Part shown: one piece after another, positions 42,476 to 54,050 of the stretch | Numbering within the stretch: position 1 is the stretch's first letter | How the letters are laid out: every line of letters starts with the position of its first letter | Source of the DNA: Halichoerus grypus | Taxonomy: Eukaryota; Chordata; Mammalia; Carnivora; Phocidae | Direction: 5' to 3' | Assembly (NCBI RefSeq): GCF_964656455.1 | Contig: NC_135713.1 | Span: forward strand, 190,024,187 to 190,088,186 | DNA: 64,000 bases | Notes under the pieces: generated by a model | The model's database searches: none | The model's input: only the letters and a program-made list of their open reading frames with translations | What the model was told of the DNA's origin: nothing | Position numbers and translations under genes: made by a program

Positions 42476-43059
42476 TCAAGGTGGCCTGTTCTTAATTATG
42501 TCATGTGCTCCTCTCCGCCTTTGCTCTCAAAAATCTTTCCAGGGCAGAAGTGTAACTAAAACAAGAAGCAATTTGGTGTTTTTATGGAGTTTTAGGGTTT
42601 TTGTGGGGTCTTTTTTGGGGTGGGGAGTTGTTGCTGTTGTTTTTTAAGCAGGAGGGTGGTTTTCCAGGAAGCACATTTTCAATACTTTTCTTTCTTCTCG
42701 CTCTCATTTTCTGCTTTTCACAGTTCACAGTCATTTCCTTCAGATCAGCTAATTCAACTCCAAGTCTGAAAGCTGCTAGGACTCCTCTCATTCCGCTCCA
42801 GCGTGGAACTGGGAATTCTAGTGCTGTGTCAGCTGCGCTCGTTACTTTCTACCCAGAGGCAAAAGGAAGAAAACCGAGTTCCTTCTCCTCCACGGTGAAC
42901 TGTTTGCACTCCTTGACCAGGGCATGCCGCCAGAATCCCATCTTTTCTCCTCCGTCTTCCCCACTAACCTCCTCCTTCAACAGGGTGACCTCAGCCTGTC
43001 GGCAAGGCCACCCCTGACCCGTGCTTGATCCTCCCACCTGAAGAACACAAATGAGCCTC
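42476..43059. other. Intergenic, nothing recognised
   Basis: Contains a 138-aa ORF (42601-43017) with a hydrophobic start but no domain I recognise; probably chance. Confidence 0.35.
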
Positions 43060-43258
43060 TTTTTTTTTTTAAGATTTTATTTATTTATTTGACAGAGAGA
43101 GAGACAGCGAGAGAGGGAACACAAGCAGGGGGAGTGGGAGAGGGAGAAGCAGGCTTCCCGCGGAGCAGGGAGCCCGATGCGGGGCTCGATCCCAGGACCC
43201 TGGGACCATGACCTGAGCCGAAGGCAGACGTTCAACGACTGAGCCACCCAGGCGCCCC
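43060..43258 (-). mobile_element. CAN SINE, young-looking
   Basis: Reverse copy. Duplication 'caaatgagcctctt'/'caaatgagcctttg' flanks it. Confidence 0.95.
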
Positions 43259-44111
43259 CTCAAATGAGCCTTTGAGAGAGGTAATTTAGCGGAATTGATT
43301 TGATAGCCCCAGTGGCATAAATCAATTTTCTTTATTTTGGTTATGTCTTTAGACGACCAGGGCCCTCCTTATGGGTCCCTTTCCCACCCCCTCCCCACCC
43401 CTCCCATACAATGACTGCAAGGGAATGACAGCGGCAGCATCTCTCCCTACAAACTGCAGTGAAACCACCGAGGACACCCTGCACCAGACCTCCAAAGGGT
43501 TCCTTTGTTTCGGGAGCTTTGGGTGAGGCTCCCTCGCTCCTGACACGTATCAGAGTTGCTTCAGAAAAAGCTGATGCAAACAGCCCTTCTTTGATCTGGC
43601 TCTCCATGCATTGCCAGCAGGCTCACGAGGCACGGTGGCCACCACACTGTTATCTCCAGAACTATGCCCTCTCTCCTTTCCTACAGGGTATGCTTCTACG
43701 AACTTCCATGGGGCAAATGACCCCCCACGCAGTAACTGTCAGACTGGTGAGTTAACTCCTCAAATTAGGGGATGGCTGAACTCAACCTATGTTAAGAAAG
43801 AGAAAAGACCTGGAGAGGATTCTGCCCACTTTGGACTCTTTTATCTGATTTCCAGTTAGTTACAGGATGCCTGTAAGACTCCAACCCTGAGGAAAAAGAA
43901 TCGGGGAAATAATTTGATGAAGGATAGGAAAGTGCTGGAGAAGAGTTCAACGAGGGGAAGAGTCGCCCTCAATTTTTATTTGGGGCTGAGCCTCCTGGGA
44001 AGCGGGGGCAGAGAAGATGAAGTTGGAGTGTTTCATTGTCTTCATCAAGAGAGGATAATCTCACGCTATTACCCCAATACCATTATTTCCACACAAAATA
44101 TCTAATAAACC
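43259..44111. other. Intergenic, nothing recognised
   Basis: No gene or repeat supported. Confidence 0.35.
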
Positions 44112-44320
44112 AATGGTTCTCAACCGGGAGTGATTTTGCCTCCCAGATGACACTTGGCCACGTCTAGAGACATTTTTTGGTTGTCATAACTGGAGATGTT
44201 GCCAGTGGTGTCTAGTGGGTAGAGCCCAGGCAGGTGGCTAATCATCCTACAAGGCACAGCGCGCCTCCCCCAACAAAGAATTATCCTCCCCCAAATGTTC
44301 ATAGTGCCAGGACTGAGAAT
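44112..44320. mobile_element. hAT-Charlie-type MITE fossil
   Basis: The stretch 'ggttctcaaccgggagtgat', 'cgtctagagacattttttgg', 'gtgtctagtgggtagagcc' and 'aacaaagaattatcctccc', closing 'aggactgagaatcc'. The ends are imperfect inverted repeats. Confidence 0.7.
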
Positions 44321-45137
44321 CCCCTTTAACAAACCCCAGAGAAAGGAGAATCAATCAGTTTACCTGAAAGAATTTTCTCCAGTGAATGTTTTTCAACCCA
44401 GCACCAGAGCACTGCTTTGCAAATGGGTCCTTCTGGTGTGCCCAGCAGCCCCTCCTCCAGTCCTGTCTCAAGTGGGAGATTTATGGTGCTAAATTCTAAC
44501 ATCTTTCCGTCCAACAAAGTCCACTTGTTAAAGTAACTGGAGTCCTTGCATCTGGGTGCCTGCAAGTAAAATCAATCTTGCCTCCAGGCTTTTCGTAGAG
44601 ACCCTGAAGCTGAACCAGTTGCGGGTATCCACAAATGTGGCCATCATTAAATACAAGATAAAGGTATAGATGGGTTGAGAGTTTCAGCTAAAGAGTTAGG
44701 GTGAGGGAGGCGAGCGGGGCCTGACCAGGAGCCACCAAGTATGAGTTTGGTAGACAAATTGCGCTCCCCTGGAAAGGCTCTGGATGTATTTAACATTGTT
44801 GTTAAATCACCAGGGAGAAGAATGAGTGAAACAAAACACATTCTTAGCTGGACAAAGAACGTAGTTAAAACACACTGCATAACACTGGGCTTAATTCCTC
44901 CGAGCTTGGGCTTGATTTATTTAAAGAAAGCAGAAGAGATACTTCTTTGATATCTCATTGCTACAAAACTCAGTGTCCATTACTATTGGTACAAACTCCT
45001 CTTTTATTTTTTGTTAATTGCTAATGAAAAAAAATTCTAATTGGATTGTGTCTCCTGCCCAAATTAAGGTTGAGAAAGGAAAAATATCAATCCCAGGACA
45101 AATAGCCTTCTGATGATGATGTTAAGAATCCACTAGT
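44321..45137. other. Intergenic, nothing recognised
   Basis: No gene or repeat supported. Confidence 0.35.
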
Positions 45138-45336
45138 AGGGGTGCCTGGATGGCTCAGTTGGTTAAGCATCTGACTCTTGGTTTCAGCTCAGGTCACGAT
45201 CTCAGAGCTCTGGGATGGAGCCTGAGTCGGGCTCTGCACTGGACACAAAGTCTGCTTGTCCCATTCCCTCCCCCTCTGCCCCTCCCCCGGCACCTCTCTC
45301 TCTAAAATAAACAAAATCTTAAAAAAAAAAAAAAAG
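45138..45336 (+). mobile_element. CAN SINE, older subtype
   Basis: Head 'aagcatctgactcttggttt', older subtype, with a poly-A tail. Confidence 0.92.
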
Positions 45337-45545
45337 GGACTCCACTAGAAAATTTGATTTTAAATGATATGTAAACTTTAACTAATAATAGTCCATTCCA
45401 GTGAACACGTTTCCTTGCTTTCTAGTTGTTAAATATTAACTCCTACCCAAGATAAATTATTAAAAAAAATAAAACAACCCTGAACTTGCCACAAATATTT
45501 ATCCATCTCCTTCCTGCTCCTTGATTTAATGTCCTCTTAGCTTCT

Positions 45546-45726
45546 TTTTTTTTTTTTAAGATTTTATTTATTTATTTGAGAGAGAGAGAGAGCAGGGAGA
45601 GAGGCAGGAGGGACAAGCAGACTGCACTGAGTGCAGAGCCTGTCGAGGGGCTTGATCCCAGGACCCTGAGATCAGGACCTGAACGGAAATCCGAGGCTTC
45701 ACCGAATGAGCCACCCACGCACCCCT
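45546..45726 (-). mobile_element. CAN SINE
   Basis: Reverse copy. Duplication 'tcctcttagcttc'/'tcctcttagcctc' flanks it. Confidence 0.92.
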
Positions 45727-46469
45727 CCTCTTAGCCTCTTGATATGACTGTCCCATTTTCTATTCTGAATTCTTCCCAGTTTTTAAAAAAAGAAGTGCCA
45801 GTCTGCTATAGACCTGACTCTGTAATTGTAACTGAAGAATTGGTGTTACTTTTTGTAAATGTTCCTTTGGCAGCTCCGATTTATTCTGGCTTCTGAAATC
45901 TAATTTCCTCCTCTCTCCCCATGAAAAAAATAAGTCCCTGCCACTCGGCTGCTTATTGGTGAGCCCTCAGCAAGGTCTGAGGACTGATCTGCCAGGGGAC
46001 AACAGACGGATTCCAAACAGGTTTTCGTACCCAACACGTCTCCTTCATACCAGCAGCCCTCCAGTCCTTCCCAGGCATCTCTAGATTGTAGAGCAAAGAG
46101 TTCGGATGCCAGAGTTCACATTTTTCCATGCCTTGGCACATACCTATGAAGACTTCCTGCTGCAAAACAAAATTGCTTGATTTATATTATAACTGTCTCC
46201 TTTACATACTTAAATAACTGTTTCAGACTCAAAACGGTCAGACCCCAGAATGTCCTGCAACAGATATTGTAATTCACATGCAACCTTACAGAAGAGTTAT
46301 CAGACTCAGCTCTAAACTACATTTTTCCTTCCTTAAAACTCACTTCCAGACTTTTTTGTGCAACAGAGCATTTTACAGAGTTGTAAACTTTCCATGTGGT
46401 GTTCCTTGTCACTTAAAATACTTAAATCCACACATTCCCTAGAGCCAGCAAAGGCTGCATTCCTGTTTT
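45727..46469. other. Intergenic, nothing recognised
   Basis: No gene or repeat supported. Confidence 0.35.
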
Positions 46470-46745
46470 TAAAATTGGTCACTGGTGTTTCCTTATGTCA
46501 CTATACCATAGTTTGCCGAGTCATTTCCTTATTTGGCTTTTGGATTATTTGGATTATAAATAGCAACACATGAATATCTTTGCACAAATTACATTTTTTC
46601 CCTTTTGGGTTATTTCCTTGGGGTATATTCCCAAGACTGGTATTACTGGGTCAAAGGTTTGAAAAGTTTCATAGCTCTGTTACCCATTGCCAGAATATTC
46701 TTGAGACAGACTGTGGTATATTTGAGCACTTGAAATGTTTAACCG
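46470..46745 (-). mobile_element. Old L1-like fragment
   Basis: The stretch 'gggttatttccttggggtat' then 'tattactgggtcaaaggt' resembles a reverse L1 segment, strongly diverged. Confidence 0.4.
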
Positions 46746-47068
46746 GGTTTCCCACGATATACAATAAGAGTAACTTGCATTTAATTTCTCATAGTCTTCA
46801 GTGAGGGAGTGAGTTACAAAATTTCAAAACAAAGCAAAAGTGAAGACAGTCGCACTCTTGTAGCAGAGACGAGCTCTCTTAGGCTAACTTGGTAAAATGT
46901 CCACCACGGGGGCTGGGTAAAATATCTGTGTTCCAGGCAGAACAGAAAACAACACCCAAGCTTCTGTGAAGTATCGTCAGCTCATAGCTGCGGCTGAGTA
47001 GTTCCAGGGAGAATTTAAAGCTGGCACTTGGTGAGCAGGGTGGGCAGGGAGGTAGAAAATAAAAAGAA

Positions 47069-47268
47069 GGGGTGCCTGGGTGACTCAGTTGTTTAAGCAT
47101 CTGACTCTTGATTTCGGCTCGGGTCATGATCTCAGGGTCGTGAGATCGAGCCCTGCACTGGGCTCCTTGCTCAGTGGGGAGCCTGCTTAGGTTCTCTCCC
47201 TCTTCTGCCCCCAACTCATGCTCGCTCTCTCGCTCTTTCTCAAAAAAGAAAAGAAAAGAAAAAGAAGG
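47069..47268 (+). mobile_element. CAN SINE, older subtype
   Basis: Head 'ggtgcctgggtgactcagtt', tail with AAAAG units. Confidence 0.92.
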
Positions 47269-47459
47269 GACGTGCTCTGTTTTCATTGCTGCCTCTTTGG
47301 TGATGGCAGCAACACAGAGAGAAATAAGCCGGTTCTGATTCAGATTATTTACCTCCTGAAAGTGACTTCTAAGAACTGTGATGCCTGAGGACCTTGGTAC
47401 CCTCAGTTTAAGAATCAAAACCAAACCAAACAAAAATAACCCACTGAGTCATCCTTGCC

Positions 47460-47715
47460 ATCTGGTTCCTCAGGCTAATAATAGTGATGATGATGGTGAC
47501 ATGGAACATGCGCCAAGTACTATGTGCCTGTCACTTTTCGAAGGGCTTTACCCACATCAGTCATTTCATCCCCTCAACTTCCATAATTGTGCCCCCTTTG
47601 CAGGTGAGAAAACAGAATCGGAAAGCTGAGAAGCTTTCCCGAAGTCACAGAGCTAGTAAATGTCAGACCAGACTCAAACCCAGACAATTGACCACCATGC
47701 CTTGTGCTCTGACCA
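47460..47715 (-). mobile_element. MIR element
   Basis: The stretch 'ttgcaggtgagaaaacagaa', 'aagtcacagagctagtaaat' and 'actcaaacccagacaatt', near full-length reverse MIR. Confidence 0.78.
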
Positions 47716-47825
47716 CTGCACCATACCGCCTCGGGTGCAGCAAGAGAAAAGGGGCTCAGGGATGGTTCGATGACGCACTAGAATATCCAATTTTGGGCTC
47801 TCTCAAACACTTCTAAATAGTTCTT

Positions 47826-48020
47826 TTTTAAAAAATATTTATTTATTTATTTATTTATTTGTCAGAGAGAGAGAGCACAAGCAGGGGGAGTGGCAGGCAG
47901 AGGGAGAAGCAGGCTTCCCGCAGAGCAGGGAGCCCGATGCGGGGCTCGATCCCAGGACCCTGGGATCATGACCTGAGCCGAAGGCAGACGCTTAACCGAA
48001 TAAGCCACCCAGGCGTCCCC
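47826..48020 (-). mobile_element. CAN SINE
   Basis: Reverse copy ending 'aagccacccaggcgtcccc'. Confidence 0.93.
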
Positions 48021-48061
48021 TTCTTAATTGTTCTAAGCATGTGTTACCTTTTTCCTTACTC

Positions 48062-48300
48062 TGTATTTTGAAAAAAATTTCAAATAAAAAAGGAAGTGCA
48101 ATGAACATCTGAATCATCAACTATTCACATTTTGCGATGTTTGCCTTATGTCTCTCACTATATATATGTACATATTCTTATTTTAGATCAGTCATTTAAG
48201 GATAATTTGCAATCATGACTCCTTTACTGCTATATGCTTGATGTGTTTCCTACGAACACGGACATTCTCTTACATAACAGTAACATGTGTTATTTTTTTA
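48062..48300 (-). mobile_element. Old L1-like fragment
   Basis: The stretch 'atcaactattcacattttgc' and later 'cttacataacagtaacatg' resembles reverse L1M 3' sequence; weak. Confidence 0.35.
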
Positions 48301-48339
48301 ATCCCAAAGGACCTCAGTTTAAGAAAAACAAATAACTAG

Positions 48340-48530
48340 GAGCCCCTGGGTGGTACAGTCAGTTGAGCATTCAACTCTTGATTTTGGCTCAGGTCATGAT
48401 CTCAGGGTTGAGGGACTGAGCCCCACGTCAGGCTTCACACTGAGCATGGGGCCTGCTTGGGATTCTCTCTCTCCCTCTGCCTCTGTCCCTCCTGCTCGTG
48501 CACTTGCTCTCTCTCTCTAAAGAAATAAAA
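48340..48530 (+). mobile_element. CAN SINE, older subtype
   Basis: Head 'gcccctgggtggtacagtca', middle 'cttgggattctctct'. Duplication 'aaaacaaataa' flanks it. Confidence 0.92.
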
Positions 48531-48949
48531 AAAGAAAACAAATAATTAACAATAAACTAAATATTTTGTTTCATTACCATAAACTGCAGGTTAAATGGCC
48601 TTTCCTTGCTCCTTGAAGCTCACTTGCCCTGATTAGTCCTTGTCCACCTGCCCAGCTGTACTCCATCTCTGCTGGGGAACTTTCCAGAACACTTTTGACT
48701 CCTTGACACCACTGGTCTTGGTACCAATCTATGCACTTCCTTCCTTCTCTGAAAGCCAACAAGTTGCTTATTTAATTACCATAACACTCAGATTAGTTTA
48801 AAATTAATATCATTATCTTATTACTGTAATGGAAATTTTAAAATCCTAAAGGTTTTTAATTATTTCTTCATAAAATCTCTTATAATTACAACTTAGGTAA
48901 ACAGGGTCCCTCTTTCAATTTAATGATTTTTCAACTAAAATAATTTATT
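48531..48949. other. Intergenic, nothing recognised
   Basis: No gene or repeat supported. Confidence 0.35.
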
Positions 48950-49370
48950 CATTTAACTAGTATTTATTGAGCACCTACTATATCTTGGGCATTGTTGGAA
49001 TTAAAGTAGCTAGCACTTTAGGGACGCCTGCGTGGCTCAGCCAGTTAAGCATAATGACAGGTCATTATCCTAGGGTCCTGGGATCGAGTCCTGCATTGCT
49101 CAGCAGGGAGCCTGCTTCTCCCTCTGCCTGCCACTCCCCCTGCTTGTGCTCTCTCTTTCTCTCTCTCTCTGATTTAAAAAAAAAAAAAAGTAGCTAGCAC
49201 TTTTAAGCAATTAACATGTCCCAGGTCCTTCACCTGGGACACCTGAGTTAATCCTCACAACTATCACCGTTCCCATTTTCCAGATGGGTAAATGGAGAAG
49301 TTAAGTAATTTGCCCAAGGTTGTACAACTAGCCAGAATTCCGAGGCAGGCAATCTGCCTCTGTCCAGAAC
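48950..49370 (-). mobile_element. MIR element split by a SINE
   Basis: The stretch 'agtatttattgagcacctac' before, and 'cattttccagatgggtaaat' with 'agtaatttgcccaaggttg' after, the SINE at 49020-49188. Confidence 0.75.
49020..49188 (+). mobile_element. CAN SINE with internal deletion, inside MIR
   Basis: The head lacks the 'cttcggctcagg' block. Exact duplication 'agtagctagcacttt' on both sides. Confidence 0.94.
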
Positions 49371-49689
49371 TCATGCTCACAGGCACCAGGTAATACTGCT
49401 GGGGGTTCCCCAAGGGGAGGCTCATCTGTGGGGCCAGCAAGAACACCAGCACTTGTGAGATAGCGGGGATGCTTGCCTTAGATGGGGTTGGTTGTGGTCG
49501 AGGAGGAAACCCAAAAGGCAGTTCCATTTCCCCTGCTTCTGGCTGCTAGCAGATAAAACAGGTAACAGCAAGAAAAGTATGCCTCTGTGTGGGTAATTAT
49601 TTCCATAAACACTGACAATGGAGTCTTGGCCTTACTTAACTTGGCTTCCAGGATATTCTTGCTATTTCTACTCCCTCTAGCCACTCGTA

Positions 49690-49860
49690 CCATCTCCTCT
49701 GCCAGCCTGCTCATCCTCCTTCACCCTGGCTTTCAATGTCTCAAGGACTCAGGCTCTGGCTCAAGCCTCGCTTCCCTCACGTCCCATCCAAGGTTAAAAC
49801 TACCGTCTGCACTGTGTATCTTCTGTTTGACCCTTTTGCCTCCTGCTCTGGGCTGGGTGG
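49690..49860 (+). mobile_element. L2-like fragment
   Basis: The stretch 'ggctcaagcctcgcttccct' and its context weakly resemble L2. Confidence 0.3.
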
Positions 49861-50259
49861 AATTCATCAGGCTCTTTTCCCTGGGCTTGCATTTGGGTTT
49901 TGCAGAGGAGAGCTACCAACAAGGGACAAGATGGAGAGAAAGGCCAGGGTATTTATTCCTGAGGGGTCACTGAGCTGTGACGGCGGACGCTGCACCCTTT
50001 TTAAATTGATTTCCATCAACCCTACCCACACTTTTATTAACAATATCCTTCTTACACTCTCCTCCAAGTATCCAGCTGGAGCATGCCCTCTGCTTCCCGC
50101 ACGGGCCTCTGCCTAACCCCCAGGGACTGTCACATCAATATCCCCCATCCAGACAAACAGCCACTGTTTTCTAGAGCTGTGCGTTCAACTACTCATTCCA
50201 CTTTTCTACCTGGATTTCTCACGGGTGCCTCAAACGCAAAACATACAAACCCAGCGTGG

Positions 50260-51330
50260 TATAATAATATATACGGTCTTTGTCCCCTGTTTCTGGCACA
50301 GAGCTCTTAAAACCCTTGGAATTTCTAAGCGATAAGAGTGATAAAAGTGTCTTGATATTCATAACAAATCCCTTTGAACCACACCTGAGTTCATATTAAT
50401 GAGGTGACTTCTGGAAAGCACCTAAGGAGAGTTTGCCAGGGGAACCAGCCATGTGATTATCATGGGTTGGAACTTGCCATCCTCTCACTGTGACCTGGGG
50501 GGAGCAGGGAGGGGAGAGGGACTGGAGGTTGAATCAGTCGCCAATGGCCAGTGATTTCATAAATCATGCCCATGTGATGAATTCTCCATAAAACCCCAAA
50601 AGGACGGGGTTGGGGAGTCCCTAGGCTGGTGAACACGTGGAGATGTGGGGAGAGCAGTGCACCCAGAGAGGGCATGGAAGCTCCCGCCTTACCCCCATAC
50701 CGTGCCCTGTGTCTCTCTTCCATCTGGCTGTTCCTGAGTTCTATCTTTTTATAATAAAACAATAAACTAGGAGCGCCTGGGTCATTAAGCGTCTGCCTTC
50801 GGCTCAGGTCATGATCCCAGGGCCCTGGGATCGAGCCCCGCATCAGGCTCCCTGCTCAGCGGGAAGCCTGCTTCTCCCTCTCCCACTCCCCCTGCTTGTG
50901 TTCCCTCTCTCGCTGTGTCTCTCTCTGTCAAATAAATAAATAAAATCTAAAAAAAATAATAAATAAATAAGTAAATAAATAAATAAATAAAACAATAAAC
51001 TAGCAATTTAGTAGGTAAAATATTCCTCTGAGTTCTGTGAGCCACTCTAGCAGATTAATCCGACCCAAGGAGGGAGTCGTTGGAATGCCTGAAATATGGA
51101 TCTATTGTCAGTCTGTCAGAAGCACAGGTGATGACCTGCTCATCTGAAGGGGCGGGGGGGGGGGGGTCTTGTAGGACTGAACCCTCACTCTGGGGGATCT
51201 GACACTATCTTCAGGTAGACAGTGTCCGAATTGAACTAAAGGACACCCAGCGGGTGTTGTGAGAATTGCCTGTTGGATGTGTGGGCAAACGACTCTCTCC
51301 GCACACTGGAATTGGGTCCAGAACCCAAAT
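50260..51330. mobile_element. Ancient LTR-like interspersed repeat, split by a SINE
   Basis: Ordered motifs of a widespread mammalian LTR-type repeat: 'gtgacttctggaaagcacct', 'tccataaaaccccaaaagga', 'gagggcatggaagctcc', 'tttataataaa', 'gagttctgtgagccactct', 'tcagaagcacaggtgatga' and 'cttcaggtagacagtgtc'. No viral coding is seen. Family not assigned; probably ERVL/MaLR-age. Confidence 0.55.
50771..50988 (+). mobile_element. CAN SINE lacking part of the tRNA head
   Basis: The head reads 'gcgcctgggtcattaagcg', so 'ggctcagt' is missing. Exact duplication 'aaaacaataaactag' on both sides. Confidence 0.95.
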
Positions 51331-51410
51331 AGTGGGGAATGGGGATAACTACTAAAGGGTATGGGATTTCTATGCAGAGGCAATAAAAACGTTCTAAAAT
51401 TGATCTTAGT

Positions 51411-51876
51411 GGGGAGCCTGGGTGGCTCAGTTGGTTAAGCGCCTGACTCTTAGGGGCACCTGGGTGGCTCAGATGGTTAAGCGCCTGACTCTTGATTTTG
51501 GCTCAGGTCATGATCTCAGGGTTGTGAGATCGAGTCTCGTGTTTGGCTCTGTGCTGGATGTAGAGCCTACTTGAGATTCTCTCTCTCCCTCTCCCTCTGC
51601 CCCTTCCCTCACCCGCGCTCTCGCTCTCTCTCTAAAATAATAAATAAATTTATTTATTAGAGACAGAGCAAGCAAGAGAGAGAGCATGATCAGGGAGAGG
51701 AGCAGAGGGAGAGGGAGAAGCAGGCTCCTCACTGAGCAGGAAGCCCGATGTGGGGTTCGATCTCGGGACTCCAGGATCATGACCTGAGCCGAAGGCAGAT
51801 GCTTAACCCACTGAGCAACCCAGGTGCCCCAATAAATAAATCTTAAAAAAAATTTTTTTAAATAAAAATAAAATAA
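51411..51876 (+). mobile_element. CAN SINE with duplicated head, tail split by a reverse SINE
   Basis: A 45-bp head ('gagcctgggtggctcagttg' to 'gactctta') is followed at once by a second complete head at about 51455. The A-rich tail is split at about 51647 and resumes at 51830. Outer duplication 'aaaattgatcttagtg'/'aaaattgatcatagtg' brackets the whole. Confidence 0.9.
51648..51829 (-). mobile_element. CAN SINE inserted in the tail of another SINE
   Basis: Reverse copy, 'tttatttattagagacagag' to 'gcaacccaggtgcccc', lying inside the (AAATA)n tail of the forward SINE. The two form an inverted pair. Confidence 0.93.
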
Positions 51877-52009
51877 AATTGATCATAGTGATTATTCCAT
51901 TCTGTGGATATACTAAAAAAACAATGAATTGTACACTTTAAATGGATGAATTTTACACCATGTGAATTATATCTCAATAAAGCACTTACCGAAAAAAAAT
52001 TATCTGACC

Positions 52010-52430
52010 TCCATGAGCCGGCTTGATCTGAGCCGGCCTGGTCTGGGCCTCACCTACCTTGCCCCCTCACCTCGCTCCATGTAGATAGCCTCGCTCCTCC
52101 AGGTGCCACCCCGGCCTCCTCTGGGCTTTTGCCCAGACCTCTTCTCAGAACTCTGTGCCCACTTCACAAGTCCCTCTCCAGTCCAAATCACCTCCTTGCC
52201 CGCCTACCCCAAGCCCAGATCGAGAGCCCTGGCTGGGCCCCTGCTCAGCTCTCCCTTCACCCTGCTCTCCAGCGCGTCAGTTTGTGATTCTCTGAGTCAC
52301 GTCTGTCTTCCCCACTAGACTCAAAGCCCCAAGAAGGCAGCTCCACGCCTGCTTTGATCACCATTGGGAGTGACCTCAGGGAAGGCAGAAGGAGGCCTCA
52401 GTATGTCTTTGTTGAATAATAATGACAATA
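52010..52430 (+). mobile_element. L2 LINE 3' fragment (sense)
   Basis: The stretch 'ttgcccagacctcttctcag', 'aaatcacctccttgcccg', 'tcttccccactagactcaaa' and a terminal 'tctttgttgaataa' in L2 order. Confidence 0.6.
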
Positions 52431-53420
52431 TACAGCTATTTGCTGAAGAGTTGGAAAACCAGTTAACAAATTATAGATGCGCGGAGAAGACATTCTCAGG
52501 CACTCCCAACTGAAAATTAGAAAGAGGTTGAAAACCCAAAGGACAAGGTAGGCTTATGCAGAATAGAAACGCTGGCCTCTTCCCAAGAGAAGTTGACTCC
52601 CCAGTAGGTGGGGAACCAACTCTCTCAGCCACCCATTCTAGAAAGTCATGACTAAGGCTTGCTGCTGTTTTGCAAGATAGAGACTGACCCTCCCAGGTCC
52701 TAGGATAAGAGAGATAGTGTTAACCGAACCTTACTTCAGCCCCATGGGCTTTCAACGGAGGATGTTTGCTTTTACCAATAGCCTCAGCCCCGGTGACACC
52801 GCAGTTCCCTGTCACCTTTATGATGCTTTGGACATCATGAACGCAGCGAAGATACATACAAAACACCACAGTGATACAGAACTTGTTATTATACAGGTAA
52901 GTATTAATACCGTGATGTCAAGTTTCATCCGCACCATCCGTAGATACACTTGTCTTACTTTCCTGCGTTCCCTTTCCAGGGTTGTTTGACACTCTCCTAG
53001 GTTCAGAGCAATTTTTCTTTACTCCTCTATCTTTGTAGAGTTACAGTAATCTTCAGAACCAAGAGGAAAAATAATAATATCTCTGAGAAGCCAAGGTTCA
53101 GTTTCTGCACTGTAAACCGACTGATTTGGGACCGGCGTATGGAAACTGGTCACACTTTCCAACCTGAGCTTCCGTTTTCCATTTTTAAACTTGACTAAAT
53201 ACATCAATAAGATCTGAAAAATCCATCCCTTGGAAGTTGGTGTTGCTCACCAGAATAGTGCTTTCTACTAATCTTGCTTGCTTCACCGAATCCCACTGTC
53301 TTGTCATTCGAATGTGCAGTACTGGCCGGGTCTGTTATGATTATTAAAAATGGACCTTATCATATCTCATTATGATGAACAGTGTGCTCCAGAGGCTTCG
53401 TCATCTCTCTAGAGAGATGT
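52431..53420. other. Intergenic, nothing recognised
   Basis: A 90-aa ORF at 52717-52989 has no domain I know. No other feature. Confidence 0.35.
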
Positions 53421-53422
53421 GA

Positions 53423-53518
53423 TTCTTCTTCTCTCTCCCTCTCGCTCTGCCTCTCAGCCCTGTTTGTGCTCTCTCTCTCGCTCTATCTCAAATAAATAAA
53501 TAAAACCTTTTTTAAAAA
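53423..53518 (+). mobile_element. CAN SINE 3' half only
   Basis: CT-rich region and (AAATA)n tail without any tRNA head; 5' truncated or eroded. Confidence 0.75.
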
Positions 53519-53531
53519 TTAACATATCTTG

Positions 53532-53750
53532 GGGCGCCTGGGTGGCTCAGTTGGTTTAGTGACTACCTTCGGCTCAGGTCATGATCCTGGACTCCCTGGA
53601 TCGAGTCCCGCATCGGGCTCCCTGCTCAGCAGGGAGTCTGCTTCTCCCTCTGACCCTCCCCCCTCTCATGTGCTCTCTCTCATTCTCTCTCTCTCAAATA
53701 AATAAATAAAATCTTTAAAAAAATAAAATAAAATAAAATAAATAAAAATA
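53532..53750 (+). mobile_element. CAN SINE (ccctctcatg-type middle)
   Basis: Full length. Exact duplication 'aaattaacatatcttgg' on both sides (about 53515-53531 and 53752-53768). Tail carries AAAAT units. Confidence 0.95.
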
Positions 53751-53854
53751 AAAATTAACATATCTTGGTGTATTGACCCTTTTCATAAGTCATATATCAC
53801 CTTTTTTGTTTTGAGGTCTTCACATGCTTAACTTATTGTATTGTATTTTATTTT

Positions 53855-54050
53855 TTTAACATTTAAAAAAATGTTTTTTTATTTGACAGAGAGAGAGCGC
53901 ACACAAGCAGGGGGATCGGGCAGGCAGAAGGAGAGGGAAAAGCAGGCTTCCCACAGAGCAGGGAGCCCGACGCGGGGCTCGATCCCAGGACCCTGAGATC
54001 ATGAGCTGAGCCGAAGGCAGACGCTTAACGACTGAGCCACCCAGGCGCCC
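53855..54050 (-). mobile_element. CAN SINE
   Basis: Reverse copy ending 'gagccacccaggcgccc'; short duplication 'taacttatt' flanks it. Confidence 0.92.

Larger units (their letters stand above)
51325..51990 (+). mobile_element. L1 3' terminus split by a SINE pair
   Basis: The stretch 'cgttctaaaattgatctta' before, and 'tgaattgtacactttaaatg' with 'tatatctcaataaagc' after, the SINE cluster; matches the L1 3' end. Confidence 0.7.

Noticed and set aside
42601..43017. 138-aa ORF with a hydrophobic N-terminus
   Set aside because: No family similarity recognised, no splice or promoter context, and T-rich sequence explains the hydrophobic start.
46879..47433. 184-aa reverse ORF
   Set aside because: A large part of it is the reverse translation of the CAN SINE at 47069-47268, and the rest lacks any domain.
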